Program-made: the position numbers and the translations under genes
Notes under the pieces: generated by a model
Told to the model about the DNA's origin: nothing
Database searches by the model: none
The model's input: the letters and a program-made list of their open reading frames with translations, nothing else
Shown here: positions 30,072 through 43,500 of the stretch, in pieces
Layout of the letters: the number at the start of each line of letters is the position of its first letter
How positions within the stretch are numbered: the first letter of the stretch is position 1
NCBI GenBank assembly: GCA_017893485.1
Contig: CM030367.1
Location: 146,185,767 to 146,249,766 of the forward strand
Direction of reading: 5' to 3'
DNA: 64,000 bases
Origin: Hemerocallis citrina
Lineage: Eukaryota; Streptophyta; Magnoliopsida; Asparagales; Asphodelaceae

Positions 30072-31520
30072 TGCCATTTATAATAAACAGGAGTACACTA
30101 CAACTTAAACAAATTGTTATTGACTATTCCAAAAATATATAACCTACATATATCTACATATATATTCAATTTTTACACTATATACCTACATATACTCAAA
30201 ATGAAATATACTATATACTTATATATACTAAAAAATTTATAACCTACATATAAACAAATATGTTCGATAATAATGCTTAATTAACCGAAAATTAAAAATC
30301 CATTGTTAATGCTTCAAAATTTGGGTGATTTTGAAGATCCAATGTTTACTTGGGAAATCAAAAAATTTGGGTGATTTTGGGTCGAATTAACAAACATACA
30401 ATGTTAATGCTTCAAAATTAACACGAATTAAAGAAAAACAAAAGTATGAGAAATATACCGTTAAAGTAGGGTGATTGAATATGCAGATAGTGAATAGGAG
30501 GTCGAAGAAGCTCCTTCAACCGCACTCTTTGTCCCCAAATTCGAAAATGAACGAACTCTTGGATATTGGGGTTTACGGTTTTTGGGTTAATAGAGATGAG
30601 ATATGTAGATGAAAGAAGTGGAAAATCGAAATGAGATGAGAGCTGTGAGGATTTTTTGGGTTAATCGACGAAAACGAGATGAGAGATGTTAGGGTTTCGG
30701 GGTTAGAAGAGGAAGAGGAAGATAGAGAGTTGAAAGAGAAAGTGAGATCGAAATTTGAGCCTGAGGGTTAAAAAAGTCCAATCGACACTCGCTTTATGAA
30801 AAAGCGAGTGCGAGATAAATCTCCTCGCTTTTTGATAAAACCAATTTAGTTAAGTGAAAACTAAAGTCCCACACTTGCTTTCTGAAAAAAGCGATGAGTT
30901 TTTTTTTCCAAAATCGTTTTTTCAGAAAACGAGCTGGACGTTTTGAAATTTTTTTAAAATAATAGGACAGTTTGGAATTACTTTAAAAAAGAGGGACAGT
31001 TTGGGCAAAAATTCCTCAAATCGACGTGTGTACTCACCGCTTCAGACACCAAATCTTTAAATCCACGTGTCGCACGAATCTCCGCTCAAGCGGTGATCAA
31101 ATGGCTCTCCTTAAAAGGGCAAAATAATAGTTTACTGACCAAAAAGGTGCGCTTTTCAGCGGCCAAAATAACCCACTTCACACCTAAAAATCTTCTCTCT
31201 CCTCCCCCCACTTTATTCCCATTTCTAGAGAGAGAAACAGATGAACCCAAAATTATAAAACCAAACCCCCGAATTTTTTTTTATAACAAAAAAACCCAAA
31301 AAATCTTCAAAGCTCCGTCTTTTGTTTTGTGTGGCCTCTCCATCTTCGTTATCTCTTCTTCTTCACCTTCTCTCAATTCCCTTCAACCCAAAAAAAAAAC
31401 CCTAGAATTTCATCCAATTCTATTTCAAAATTGGCGCTCCAGTTCTCGATCAGTCAAACAGCAGCCCTTCCATCGCCCTCGAGTCGATGAGATTTCGCGA
31501 TTCGAGCTTCTTCAGAAAAT
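30072..31520. other. AT-rich flank and RSH1 promoter/5' UTR region
   Basis: No coding signal was found from 30,072 to 31,200. The stretch 30,470-30,780 is GA-rich, and an inverted pair (ACTCGCTTTATGAAAAAGCGAGTG, near 30,786-30,809) makes a small hairpin. From about 31,190 the plus strand becomes CT- and A-rich, as in plant 5' UTRs. The open frame 31,093-31,551 is in a different frame from RSH1 and has no recognisable domain. Two upstream ATGs matter for RSH1: a five-codon ORF at 31,241-31,258, and an ATG at 31,487 whose frame overlaps the RSH1 start. Confidence 0.4.
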
Positions 31521-34500
31521 ATGGCGTCAGTGCCGTCGATGTCAGGTATAAAGATTGAATTTTTAAAAATTTGTTCTTTATTTGGTTTAAATTAGGGTTT
31601 TGGATTGAATCTGGGTAAATTGGTTGCAGTGTCAGTGGAATGTGTGAACCTGTGCAAGCTTTCTAAAGGGGAAGAGAAGAGCAGTGGAATGTACGAATGC
31701 AGTGTGTTATCGTGCGCATGGAAGGCACCGAGGGTTTTGACCGGGTCGTTAGCGAGTACTCCTTCGCCTCAGTGTTCCGAGAGCCTGTTCTCGAGGAGAA
31801 GGATGGTGACGAAATCGGAGGCTGTGAAGAATCTAGTGAGTTGTTGACCCCCTTTGATATAAAATAAGCATTGGTTTACTAGGTCTTTTTTTATTTGTGC
31901 TTTAAATTATTGTTGCTGTTTATTAGAGGAATGAGTCATTTTAGGGATTATATGGTTTATGATTCTTTTGCTGAGTGGAAAATTTGGTTGAAACATATAG
32001 ATTGCATAACTCTATACTAAATTGTGTTTTTAAGCTTGTTCGATATGGACAACTTTCGGTTGACTGGGCAGGCTGTTGAAAGGACAGGCGGTTGAAAGGT
32101 TATGATTGGGAATCTGAATGTGATGATATGAATTGATTGGTAGATGAGTGTCGGAGATCCAAATCTGGCGTTTGCGTCAATGTGGCAATTACATTGGATG
32201 ATTACATATGTGTGTTTTATATGTTTGTATTTAATGAAGAATTTGCTAATGAAAAATTCGTTAATGTTTGGAAAGTTTAGTGGAGAGGTAGTTCAAAGGT
32301 TTTGAAAAGGAATTTAATGTGATGATAGAAGTGGATTGGCAGATAAGTGTGGAAGATCCTAATTTTTGTTAATATCTCGATTATTAAGTATGGTTGTGGA
32401 GCGTGTTTCACGTTTTTGTGTTTAATAAAAAAATTCGCTAACTAAGAATTCGTTTAATGTCAATTTAGTTGCATGGTGATGCAGTTCAAGGTTTTGAAAG
32501 GGAATTTGATGTGGTGATATAAATGGATTGGCCAATAAGTGCGGAAAATCCAAATTTGGCATTTTTGTTTATGTCTCAATTACTATAAATGATTATGGAT
32601 GCATGTTTTACGTATTTGTGTTGGCTTACAGAATTCACTTATGAAGAAAAATGTATATATCGTTTTTTTGACAAGATTTGTAACACATTGATTACTTAAT
32701 TCTTTGTTTTAAATTTTTATGAACCTTCCACGCAGAAGTAGAACACAACTATTGTGCGTAGATATGTTTCTTTTAAGATAAGTATGTACGTTATGTTGAG
32801 ATTGTACTGATTAAAAAGAATCTAAACTGCACATTGTCTTAAAAAGGACACCATTGTTTTTGCCTCTTGAGTCTAAATTGAAATGGAATTGAAAATTGAT
32901 ATAACTTTTATTTGTATCTTCATCCACCCTAAAGAGGTTTATCTAACTAGAATACAAAATCTCCACATAAAACTAGTGAACGGGTTTTATGTTGCGCTAT
33001 TTTATTTCCTCATGTAGTGAAAATTAATGTAATTGATCATGTTATCTAGTATAAGCAACAGGCTTCAAGAAACATGAATGCAGCTTAAATGATGTAACTA
33101 ATCATGTTATGGAGGCGACCATATTGCTAAAGTTTACTGTTTGAGGTTGAAAGCAATTATAGTATTCAGACTAAGAAATCCATGCAAGAAGTTAAACTTA
33201 AAGTTCAAATTCCAAACACAAGCTAGTGCTAATTCATTTTTCATCAGTATATAATTTCGAACATATCGTACATACTTATCTCAACCAAAAAAGAAAATAT
33301 CACTACTTCTACTTCTTCATGGAAGCAATGTAGTCAAGACGATGCAGGTTTAGGGGATTGCACCTTGCATGGTTGAGAGAGGCAATTTGTGAAGGTGCTA
33401 CCAATGCACACGCCTTTGTGAGCCTTAATCAAGGCAATGAGGTGATTGCCTTAGACAACGGCGCACATCGCAACCCATACCCACTTCAATAAGTTAAGAA
33501 TTAGACCATTAGAATAGCACCATTCTTCTTCTTTTTTATTGTGTTCTACCTGAGGTGTGTCCGGTGCTTCCTTCTTTTTTGATTTTTAATGTCGACTTCT
33601 TTCTTATTCTATAATGTTGTTTTTGTTTTTTTTCCTTCATACAATTGGTCTTCTTCTTATCGTATTATGTGTTTTCTAGAATTGCGTTGCTAATATATTG
33701 CAGGTTTTAGGGTAAAAAATAATAAAAAATATAGTGCGCCCGAAGTAGTTAAAATCGGTTTTCGGAATTGATCGGTCTAGGTTCAATTATTGATTAATCA
33801 CCGATTAATCGGGTATTGTTCCGATTAATTGCCTTAGGAACTAATTGGACCTAGACCGATTACTGAATACCGATTAATCGCCGATTAACGGCGATTAATT
33901 CCGATTTTAACTACTTGGAGTGTGCCTTAAATTGCACATTAAGCCTTAGACTTTTTCAAATTTTAATATGCATTATGCCTTTCGCCTTCAACTGCATTCA
34001 TGGTTACAAAAAAAAAAAAACTTGATCAAAATGGCTGAGCATCTCTGAATTTCCCCCCCTCCCCCTATTTAAAATCGAGTTTAAACGGAAAAAAACAGTA
34101 TTCTATTTTTAATTTATAAACATTTAAAAAAAGCAAAAATGAAGGGAAAAATATAGGAAATCTAGAAATAAAGGGAAACAATATGGAAAATGTCAAATAT
34201 GATTTCATTTTACGCACGAACAAAAATATGTTAGATTCATAAGTTCATTGTAAAAATGAGGAAACATGCAATGTGATGGGTTAGCTTCTATATGGGTGAC
34301 ATGTCTGTTTTAAAACAATTATTTGATATCAAAACCCACGCCCAAAAACGGTTTAAGAAAACAAACCCTTTTAATCCCCAAACTGATTTAATGCCCATTT
34401 AGCCAGTTTTTGACCCATTGTTTCACAAAAGATGGAGGGATCTTTTTTTATTAAATCACTATTTTACCCATAAACAAAACGGTAGGCTCAAATTCCGTTT

Positions 34501-37500
34501 AAACGACTCGTTTAACTGGTTCTTTTACCAATTTTTTGGGACATTGACTGCATTGCATGAAAGGTTAATTAAAAAATTAATACAAAGATTTAAGCAGTCA
34601 ATATGTTACAAATCTTGTCAAAAAAAAAGAAAAGAAGGCATATTTATGTTTTTCTTCGTATGCGGATTCTTCAATTAAAAAACAAACGTGTGAAACATGT
34701 GTCATAATTAGACAAAGCAATTGAGACATTGTTGATAATGCCAAATTTCGATATTCACACTTATCGACCAGTCTATTTTTATCATTACATCAATATCCTT
34801 TTCAAAACCTTTGAACTGCCTCTCCATGCAACGTTATAGACCAATGCTTCCTAATACGGGGATCACTTCTGTATCTGAAACGAAAATGGGTTCGGAAAAT
34901 GCCAATTATACTGAAACGGGGTATGCGGGGCTAACTTTCTTTAGATCGCTCGATTGGAACAAACTACGTTTGGTCGAGGCTTCTATTTTACCATTTCATG
35001 ATTTAAAAGGTTGTCAGAATTCCTTGTTAGTTTTTTTCTTATAATTAGTTGAAGTTTGTTACTTTTACATTGATTACAATCCTATTTAGGGTTTTTTTTA
35101 TTATTCTGGTTCACTACATTTTACCGATCCGGATCGTGATGGTACCGTGCTTTGGAACGGAAGATCCAGATCATAAAACTCGGGGGTTTCTTCAATAGCA
35201 AATTCTTTGATTAAATACAAACATAGGAAACACACATCCGTAATCATGCATAGTAATCAAGAAATTTATATAATGCCAAATTTGGTTCTTCGCACTATCA
35301 AACCAACCCATTTTTACCATCATATTCAAATTCCCTTTTAAAACCTTTCAACTGTCTCTTGACTCAACAAATTTGTTACTTACAATTGTTATCCTCCAAA
35401 AATTTTCAAATACCATTTCCCGTAATTTTGACATTTGCTTATTTTGTCCAATTAATGATTTAGACTCTGGATATAATCCTTTAACTAGTGTACTTTTATG
35501 GTTAGGGTAACATGAGTTGTTGCTTAATTAAAGGAATAATTTATTATAGGGTTTATTAGGTCCAGGATTTCCTTGGTGAGAGGGTATATTGATTAAGATT
35601 TCTAGATTGCATTACACTGGCAAATTGTTACCATCCATAACTCCATGCTAATAGGCAACTTTTGGTTGAGGGAGAAAATGGTTAAAATTTCCGAGTGAAG
35701 AGAAAAATAATCTGAATCCAAAAATAGGAATGGACGATTTGATTAAGTGTGGAGGATCTAAAAAAGTAGGATTGTGGGTAGTTAAATCTGTCATATTCAT
35801 CAATCCCTTAACTCCGCTATTGCCTGTCCCAAGCTAGGAATCCGGCCATAAGGGGTTGCGTTAAGCAATTGACAGCCAACACAAAACTTTGTCAAATCCT
35901 ATGAACATGAATCATAATATTATACGCGCAAATGATAGGGCATTCTCTGGAAGCAACGCGTTGTGTCTGCCTCTAGGTGCTTCGAAAAATGTGCAAGAGG
36001 CATTGCATCGACGTCCGGGTGCGGTAAAAAATGGGTAATGATTCCTGTACCAATCTGGACGTGTGCGGGTAAAGAAGCTACTCCAGAAAAATAGGTTTAT
36101 GTTAGCGACTTGAAATATAGGAATATTGATAGAAAAATGTATAGAACTAGTAGATACCATGATTAGAAGGAATATTAATATCGCTTCTTTACAAGAAACA
36201 AAGTGAGTAGGGGAGAAAGCTAAAGAGATAGATTGTTTTAAATTATATTATACCGGTAAAATTAGAAATACAAATGGAGTAGGAATATTAGTAGATTAGA
36301 ATTCAAAAGAGATGTAGTAGGTGTTAATAGGAAAGATGATAGAATAATACAAATTAAGCTTGTATTAGAGGGAAACATAATTAATATCATTAGTGCTTAT
36401 GCACCCTAAGTAGGATTAGATGCACAAGCTAAAAATAAATTTTGAGAAAATATGGATGAGATAATTCAAAGGGTACCCTTAGGTGAGAAACTATTTATAG
36501 AAGGAGATTTCAATGGACATGTAGGAGAAGATAACATGAGATATGAGAAGGTGCATGGACATGGATTTGGAAATAAGAACGATGGTGGAGAGGTTCTATT
36601 AGATTTTACGGCTTCGTATGATCTTATACTAGCAAATACTTATTTTAAGAAGATAGAAACATTTGATAACCTTTAAAAGGGGCAAATGAGAGCCAGATTA
36701 ATTTTTTCATCACTAGAAATGTGGATCGCTTGACATGTAAAGATTGTAAAGTTATACCGAGAGAGTATCTAACCTCACAACATAGATTAATGGTATTGAA
36801 TGTGAAGATTGGAAAACACATATATGCAAGGAAGGAGACTAGGAACCCAAGAATTAGGTGGTGGAACTTGAAAGGAGAGAAAGTAGAAGTTTTTAGAGAT
36901 ATAGTCCTTAAAGGAGCATCATAGAATTTGGATGGGGAGATAAATATGATGTGGACTAAAATGACTATGTACATAGGAGAAATTTCAAAGGTGGTACTTA
37001 GAGAATCTAAGGGTAGAGGGTTGCTAATAAAGGAATATGGTGGTGGCAAGAAGAAGTCCAAAATATTGTGAGAGAAAAATGAACAACCTTCAAAATATAG
37101 CAAAAAAGTAGAAATGAAGAGGATTTGGAGAGATATAAGATCGTTAGAAAAGAAGTTAAGAAAGCGGTAAGGGATGCAAAAGAAAAAAACTTATGATGAT
37201 TTATACACAAAATTAGGAACAAAAGAATGATAAAATAACATTTATAAGCTTGCTAAACAAAAGGATAGGAAAATAAAAGATCTGGATACAATTAGGTGTA
37301 TTAAGAGCGATGATTCAAAAGTCTTAGTAAAAGATGAGAAAATTAAGCAAAGATGGCAAAATTACTTTGAGAAGTTATTAAATAGAAAGGTTGAGGGCAA
37401 CTTAAATATAGAGGACTCAAGGAAGAGTCGGGAGCATATATTTTTCCGTAGAATTAGGACCGCGGAGGTTTGAAATGCTCTAGGAAGGATGAAAATAAAA

Positions 37501-40500
37501 AAGCCTTAGGACCAAGATGATATACCCCATTGAAGTTTGGAAGTATCTTGGGGATGTCAGAGTGGGTTGGCTAACAAAATTATTTAATAAAATTTTGAGG
37601 ACTAAGAAAATGCTTGATGAATGGAGAAAGAATATTTTAGTACCTATATATAAAATTAAAGGAGATATACAAAGTTGCTCCAACTACCGAGGAATTAAAT
37701 TAATGAGTCATACGATGAAAATTTGGAAGAGAGTGTCGAACATAGATTGATCAGTTTGGATTTATGCCTGGGAGGTCAACAATAGAAGCAATTTATGTAC
37801 TGAGGAGACTTATACAAAAATATAGGGAGGATAAGAAAGATCTACATATAATGTTTATAAATCTAGAAAAAGTATATGATAAAGTCTCTAGAGACATAGT
37901 ATGGTGGGTGTTAAATAATAAAAGAGTAACTATTCGGAATATTGAGGTAATTAAGGATATGTATGAAGGGCAACGACCACAATTAAAATAATTACAGGAG
38001 AGACCAGTAATTTTCCTATTATAGTAGGTTTACACTAAGTTCGACTTTAAGCCCTTACCTCTTTATTTTGGTTATGGATGAATTAACGCGAAGAATACAA
38101 GATGAGGTGCCTTGGTGTATGCTTTTTGCCGATGACGTCGTCTTAGTGGACGAGACTAGAGTAGGAGTCAATGCTAAATTATAATTGTGGAGAGAAACTT
38201 TGGAAGCTAGAGACTTTAGGATAAGAAGAACTAAAGCAAAGTGTATGGAGTGTAAATTTAGTGATATTCGGAATACAACCGAGGAAGTAGTGAAACTTGA
38301 TGGTCAAGAGATACCTAAGAGAGATCGTTTCCGATATTTAGGCTCGATTATATAAAGAGATGGGGAGATTTGTGAAGATGTTATACATAGAATCCAAGTA
38401 GGGTGACTTAAGTGGAGAAGTGCCAGTGGTGTTTTGTGTGACAAATGTATACCTTTGAAGTTGAAGGAAAAATTTTATAAGACGACTATTAGACCAGCAA
38501 TGATGTATGGAGTAGAGTGTTGGGCAACAAATAAATAACATGTCCAAAAAAGTGTATAGCGGAGATGAGGATGCTCAGATGGATGTGTGGTAAAATAAGG
38601 AAGGATAGAATTAGAGACGAACATATACGAGATATGCTAAAGGTAGCTCCAATCCAAGATAAGTTAAGAGAGAATTATCTCAGGTGGTTTGGACATGTCA
38701 CACGTAGACCTAGTAGTACCCCTGTTAGAAAGAGTGATTTGATAAGTATTGAGGATAGAGTTAGGGTAGAGGACACCTAAACCAACTTGGGTGGAAACGG
38801 TGAGAAAAGATATAATAACTTGTGACCTTACAGAAGATATTGCGCTAAAGTGCTAAACTGCGCAGAATGGAAAACTAAGATTCATGTAGCCGACTCTAAC
38901 TGGTTAGGAAAAAGGCTTTGTTGTTGTTGTTGTTGTTGTTTCATCAATCCCTTGACTACTATTTGTGATAAGAGACGTGTGCTTCACGTGGTTGTTGTTT
39001 CAAGACCTTTGTTACCCATGTATGATTATTACTTCATCTGACATGATACATTTATACTGAAGTAGCTATTCTATTAACTCCAGTTATTTAGAGTCCAGCA
39101 AAATGTTTTGTTTGAACATATCATACACTGAGAGGGGGGGGGGGTGCATATGAAGAGATGTAGATGCAATTGTGATTGTAACATTTTTTCTTCATGTAAA
39201 TAAGAAACCGATATAAATAGGTAGCTTTATATGTGTCCACTATAGTTAGGTACCACCGTACCATATGATTAAGGGTATGCATATGTTTGGTTGGGCATGG
39301 TTTTCAAAGGTTTAAAAAACCAGCCTACCTAGTTTCGGGTGGATTTTGGCTTCAAAAATATATAATCGTATTTTAGTTCTACTCTCTATATTCTAGAGGG
39401 ATATTAATATATAATTGTATAAAACAACGGTATTCTTTCTGGAGTCAGACTACACACTTTATGTTAACTGGGAATAGCATTTTGTCCATCACAGGTACAC
39501 TTCTCCTTGCACTATTCATCTTCTGAGAATTGGCCATCACACATCCCTAAGCAATACACAGGTGGAAGATGTGTTAACTCCACTATATGTTTACTCCCTA
39601 GCCAGACTCATCGTTTTAGAAATAATCATTTCCAATAAATTTCTGTCTTGTTTCGAACATTTTTCAAAATCCTCATTTTTTCAGGTTAGCGGTGAAGGTC
39701 TAAGTCCAACCCAACCCAACTTACTCTTTTTTTGGTACGATTTTGCAACACTTTTGTGCATTAGATGACCGCATAAGATGCATGTGCTATCATCAACAAA
39801 TTATATGAAGAATTTGGGGCAGTGCTCAGCGGTTGCATAATATCTTGCTTGAGTGATTTTTCAGTAGATGTGCCCTCCTGTGGGTATATTTGTGGACCAT
39901 AACATTTTGTAATTTTCTTCTTTAGTTCTATTGTGGATATAAAGACAATCAGTCAGTGCGGATCATAACAAATTAACAATACACTAGGCTTAGGGAAGTT
40001 ACATTGTTTCTTTAAATGTGGTTGGACATGAGATAATTTCATTGATTTGGGCATAAAATTTATTGTATAGTCTCTCTTTAATCGATACTGATATAAGATT
40101 TAGATAGAGGCAGTGCTCTGAAAAAGAGGGATTAGATGGAAATGAACACGAACCGATTTGAGAAAATGGGGATTAGATGGAAATGGACTCTAACCGATTC
40201 GGGGAATGGTGATTAAACAGAAGAAGAAAAAAAGAGGATTAAACGAAAAAAGAAGAAAGAACAGGGACTAAACAGAAACGGCCGCCTACTCTTTTTTTCA
40301 TGTTTCCCTTTTTTTGGAACCATGGATAGACGAATGATAATAACACTGTTGTGACAAGTGGAATTTGGACCGAAGCGGGCAACCAAGGTTTATGCTTTTG
40401 GCGCTCTAGCAGGAATAGTGCCAAGATTATCTTAAGATAAAAAAAAGTTAGGGAAATTAAATTCCGTAATCAAAATAAATGAAACTTAGAATGAAAGGAA

Positions 40501-43500
40501 AGGTAAAGAAGACACTTAATCAGTGAAGCAAACAAGCATCGACTATGAATCTTGAAGTGGGGCTAAAGCACTCTAGAAAGCTTAAGCAAAAGGGGTGTTA
40601 GAAGTAGGACTTTAGTGGGCTCTCAACAACCATGGATCCTAATGTAGCAACATTGTTAATCCTGCATCATGAAGTTACAGTCTGCTAGTTGGGTGTATAG
40701 AATTACAAACCCTTAAAAGTGCTTTGTATTAATCCACAGTTCATCAAGTCATCCTTCTGATACCATTGGATAGTAAATTGTTGTCAATGATGGTAGAACA
40801 TTAGCAAAGTACAGTGTAGCTTTCTCCTCATACACCGTGCTACTGGTGAATTCCCAATTTATGTCAATAGTGGTAGAACATTAGCAAATCACAGTTAGCT
40901 TCCTCCAGACACCACGTTTTTTATGAAATAATTTTCATTTAAGTTAGTGTCATTTATAGTAAGATCATTAGCAAATTTCAGTATTGCCTCTTCCTGATTC
41001 ACTAAGTTATTGGTTCATAACGTATCATGGTAATCTTATGTTGGTGATGTTAGAATATTAGCAAAGTAAAGTAGAGCTTGCACATGAACTTTCTGAATCT
41101 CTTTGCCGTCCTTTTTATTGGTTTGTCTACAGTAATAAAACTATTCTTGTTTGTCATAGATAATCCTATGCTGTGTGACTGACTTGCCAATTTGGTGTAT
41201 ATTTTTCCAGTTATAATCATTTTTATAGAGTTTATAGTGTAAGCTCTTTAAGTTTTGAAAATAATATCTTTTATTATCTATTACAGTGTGATGCATATCT
41301 ATCTAGCTCTTTTGTTTGGTTCATTGATTTGTAGTATCAAATTTAAAGATATTTGGCTGCTTTGTTGACGGTTGTTGCAGACTTTATGGAGATGTGAAGA
41401 CCTTAATGCTGGAAATTTGAACTGCAGAGAAATGGCTCCCTTCATCAACTCTAGAAAATATAACAGATCACATATTTCTCTAGTATCTGACAAGAAATGG
41501 AAGCTTTTATGTTCTACATCGTCAGATTTTTCGAGTGCAGTTTCACCTGACTCTCTGTGGGAGGTATTCACATTAAGATAATTATACTTTGAATAGGAAC
41601 AGAACATTTTTGTTGACTATGATCAATGGGTGAGGTGTTGATATTTATACTTCGAATAGGAATATACAATTTTGTTGAGTATGATCAATGGGTGAGGTGT
41701 TGCTTCTTCCTGTGGCTTATGGGTATACAGTAGTATTGTTAATGGAAACACATACAAATAAATGGTTTTACTGATAACTGCCAATCATTTATATATTTAT
41801 TTTATAGCTCGTAACAGTCTCCCTATTTTATTCATTGGTTTAACTTTCTAAAGAACATCAGTACTACAAATTTTAGAATTGATTGATTTCATTCTCTTGA
41901 CATTCTTTGATTGCACTATCATACTGAAGCTTTTGAATAGGATGGTGCGGGGAATACATTCTCCCATATTTAGTTTAATTTTTATTCTATTGTCTGCATT
42001 CCATTATTTTAGTGTCGGTTATATACTACAAAAGATACCAATAACTTCGAATATAGTTCAAGAATTCTATACCATGTTCTACTTTAGGAGTGTTCCTGTC
42101 ACGCACACCACTACAGACGCACATTATTTACTGTAGAGGTAATTTTATTTTCTAGTGATTGTTTTGTGGCAAGTCGATAGTTGGGTTAGCTTTTATTACC
42201 TTTAGGTGCATATATTTATTTTTGAATTGTTTCTATCGCCACTTTAGGATCTGAAACCTGTGATTTCGTACCTTTCTCCTGAGGAATTGAAGTTGGTGCA
42301 TGATGCTTTGAAGGTAGGCATTATTGATAGAGTTCATATCTGGTGTATCATAGTACTATTTACATTTTTTTATTTTGTATTTTATGATGTTACTACATGT
42401 AACATCTGTTTAAATCAAAGTATTACATGTAGACATTCTTCTTTGGTCAGTGCAGCTGGCCTTTGAAGCACACAATGGTCAGAAGAGGCGAAGTGGAGAG
42501 CCTTTCATAATTCATCCAGTTGAAGTTGCTCGTATTCTTGGAGAACTTGTAAGTAATTAGGAATGACATTTATTCGTGATGAAGTTTTTTATATTACCAA
42601 GATTCTAATATGTTTTCTGTTTTATTGAACTATTCAGGAGCTCGACTGGGAATCTATTGCTGCTGGGTTATTGCATGATACTGTTGAAGACACGAATGTT
42701 ACATTTGATAGAATAGAGAAAGAATTTGGTGCAACAGTACGCCGCATTGTTGAAGGAGAGACGAAGGTAGCGCGATGCTTTAGTCACTCATATTAGAGAT
42801 TTTGTAGAGACGTTATATAGTTTCTTATCTATTAATACATTTTAATTCCTGAATAGGTATCCAAGCTGGGAAAGCTAAAGTGCAAAGATGCAGATGATTC
42901 AGTACAAGATGTAAAAGCTGATGATCTGAGGCAAATGTTCCTTGCCATGACGGAAGAGGTATAATTAACTGAAGTATTTCTTTCCATTTCATTTTTGTCA
43001 CTTGGAATTTATTGATGAGGGAAACTGACATTTAGGTCCGCGTTATTATCGTCAAATTGGCTGATCGGTTACATAACATGCGAACACTTGCGCACATGCC
43101 TCAGCACAAACAAGTATGTTTTTATTAGTAAATGGTTTGGTGATGAAAATGAGTTGCGTATTTATATTTGAACTTCTTTATGTGCAGTCTAGCATTGCAT
43201 TGGAGACCTTGCAAGTTTTTGCTCCTTTAGCAAAGCTGCTAGGCATGTACCAAATCAAGGTATGGTTTATTTTTGTAGTTGCATAGAAACAAATGTAGCA
43301 TAATGCTTTTGCACATTATTTTTGGGTGTAAATTCAAATGCATTAAAACACTATATTTGTTATTGTGCTGTAATGCTTCTTGCCGTGCTTGAGTCTATAA
43401 TTTCTGTTAATGAATACTTATTGTATTCCAAGTTCATGTACGTTGTTTATGATTTTCTTCACCTTAGTATGGTTTTTTTTTGTTTTTTTTGTTTTTATTT

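Larger units (their letters stand above)
31836..35795. other. RSH1 intron 2, left part
   Basis: Intron 2 (31,836-41,380, about 9.5 kb) starts here with GTGAGT. It holds a three-copy tandem repeat (32,085-32,645), a foldback element (33,743-33,916), and a pair of diverged direct repeats of about 90 bp (near 34,738 and 35,272, both starting AATGCCAAATTT). The remainder is AT-rich with no coding signal. Short frames at 34,418 and 34,811 show no domain. Confidence 0.5.

Noticed and set aside
31093..31551. 152-codon plus-strand frame over the RSH1 5' UTR
   Set aside because: Different frame from RSH1, low-complexity Lys/Ser/Pro sequence and no recognisable domain; it is a UTR read-through of A- and CT-rich sequence.
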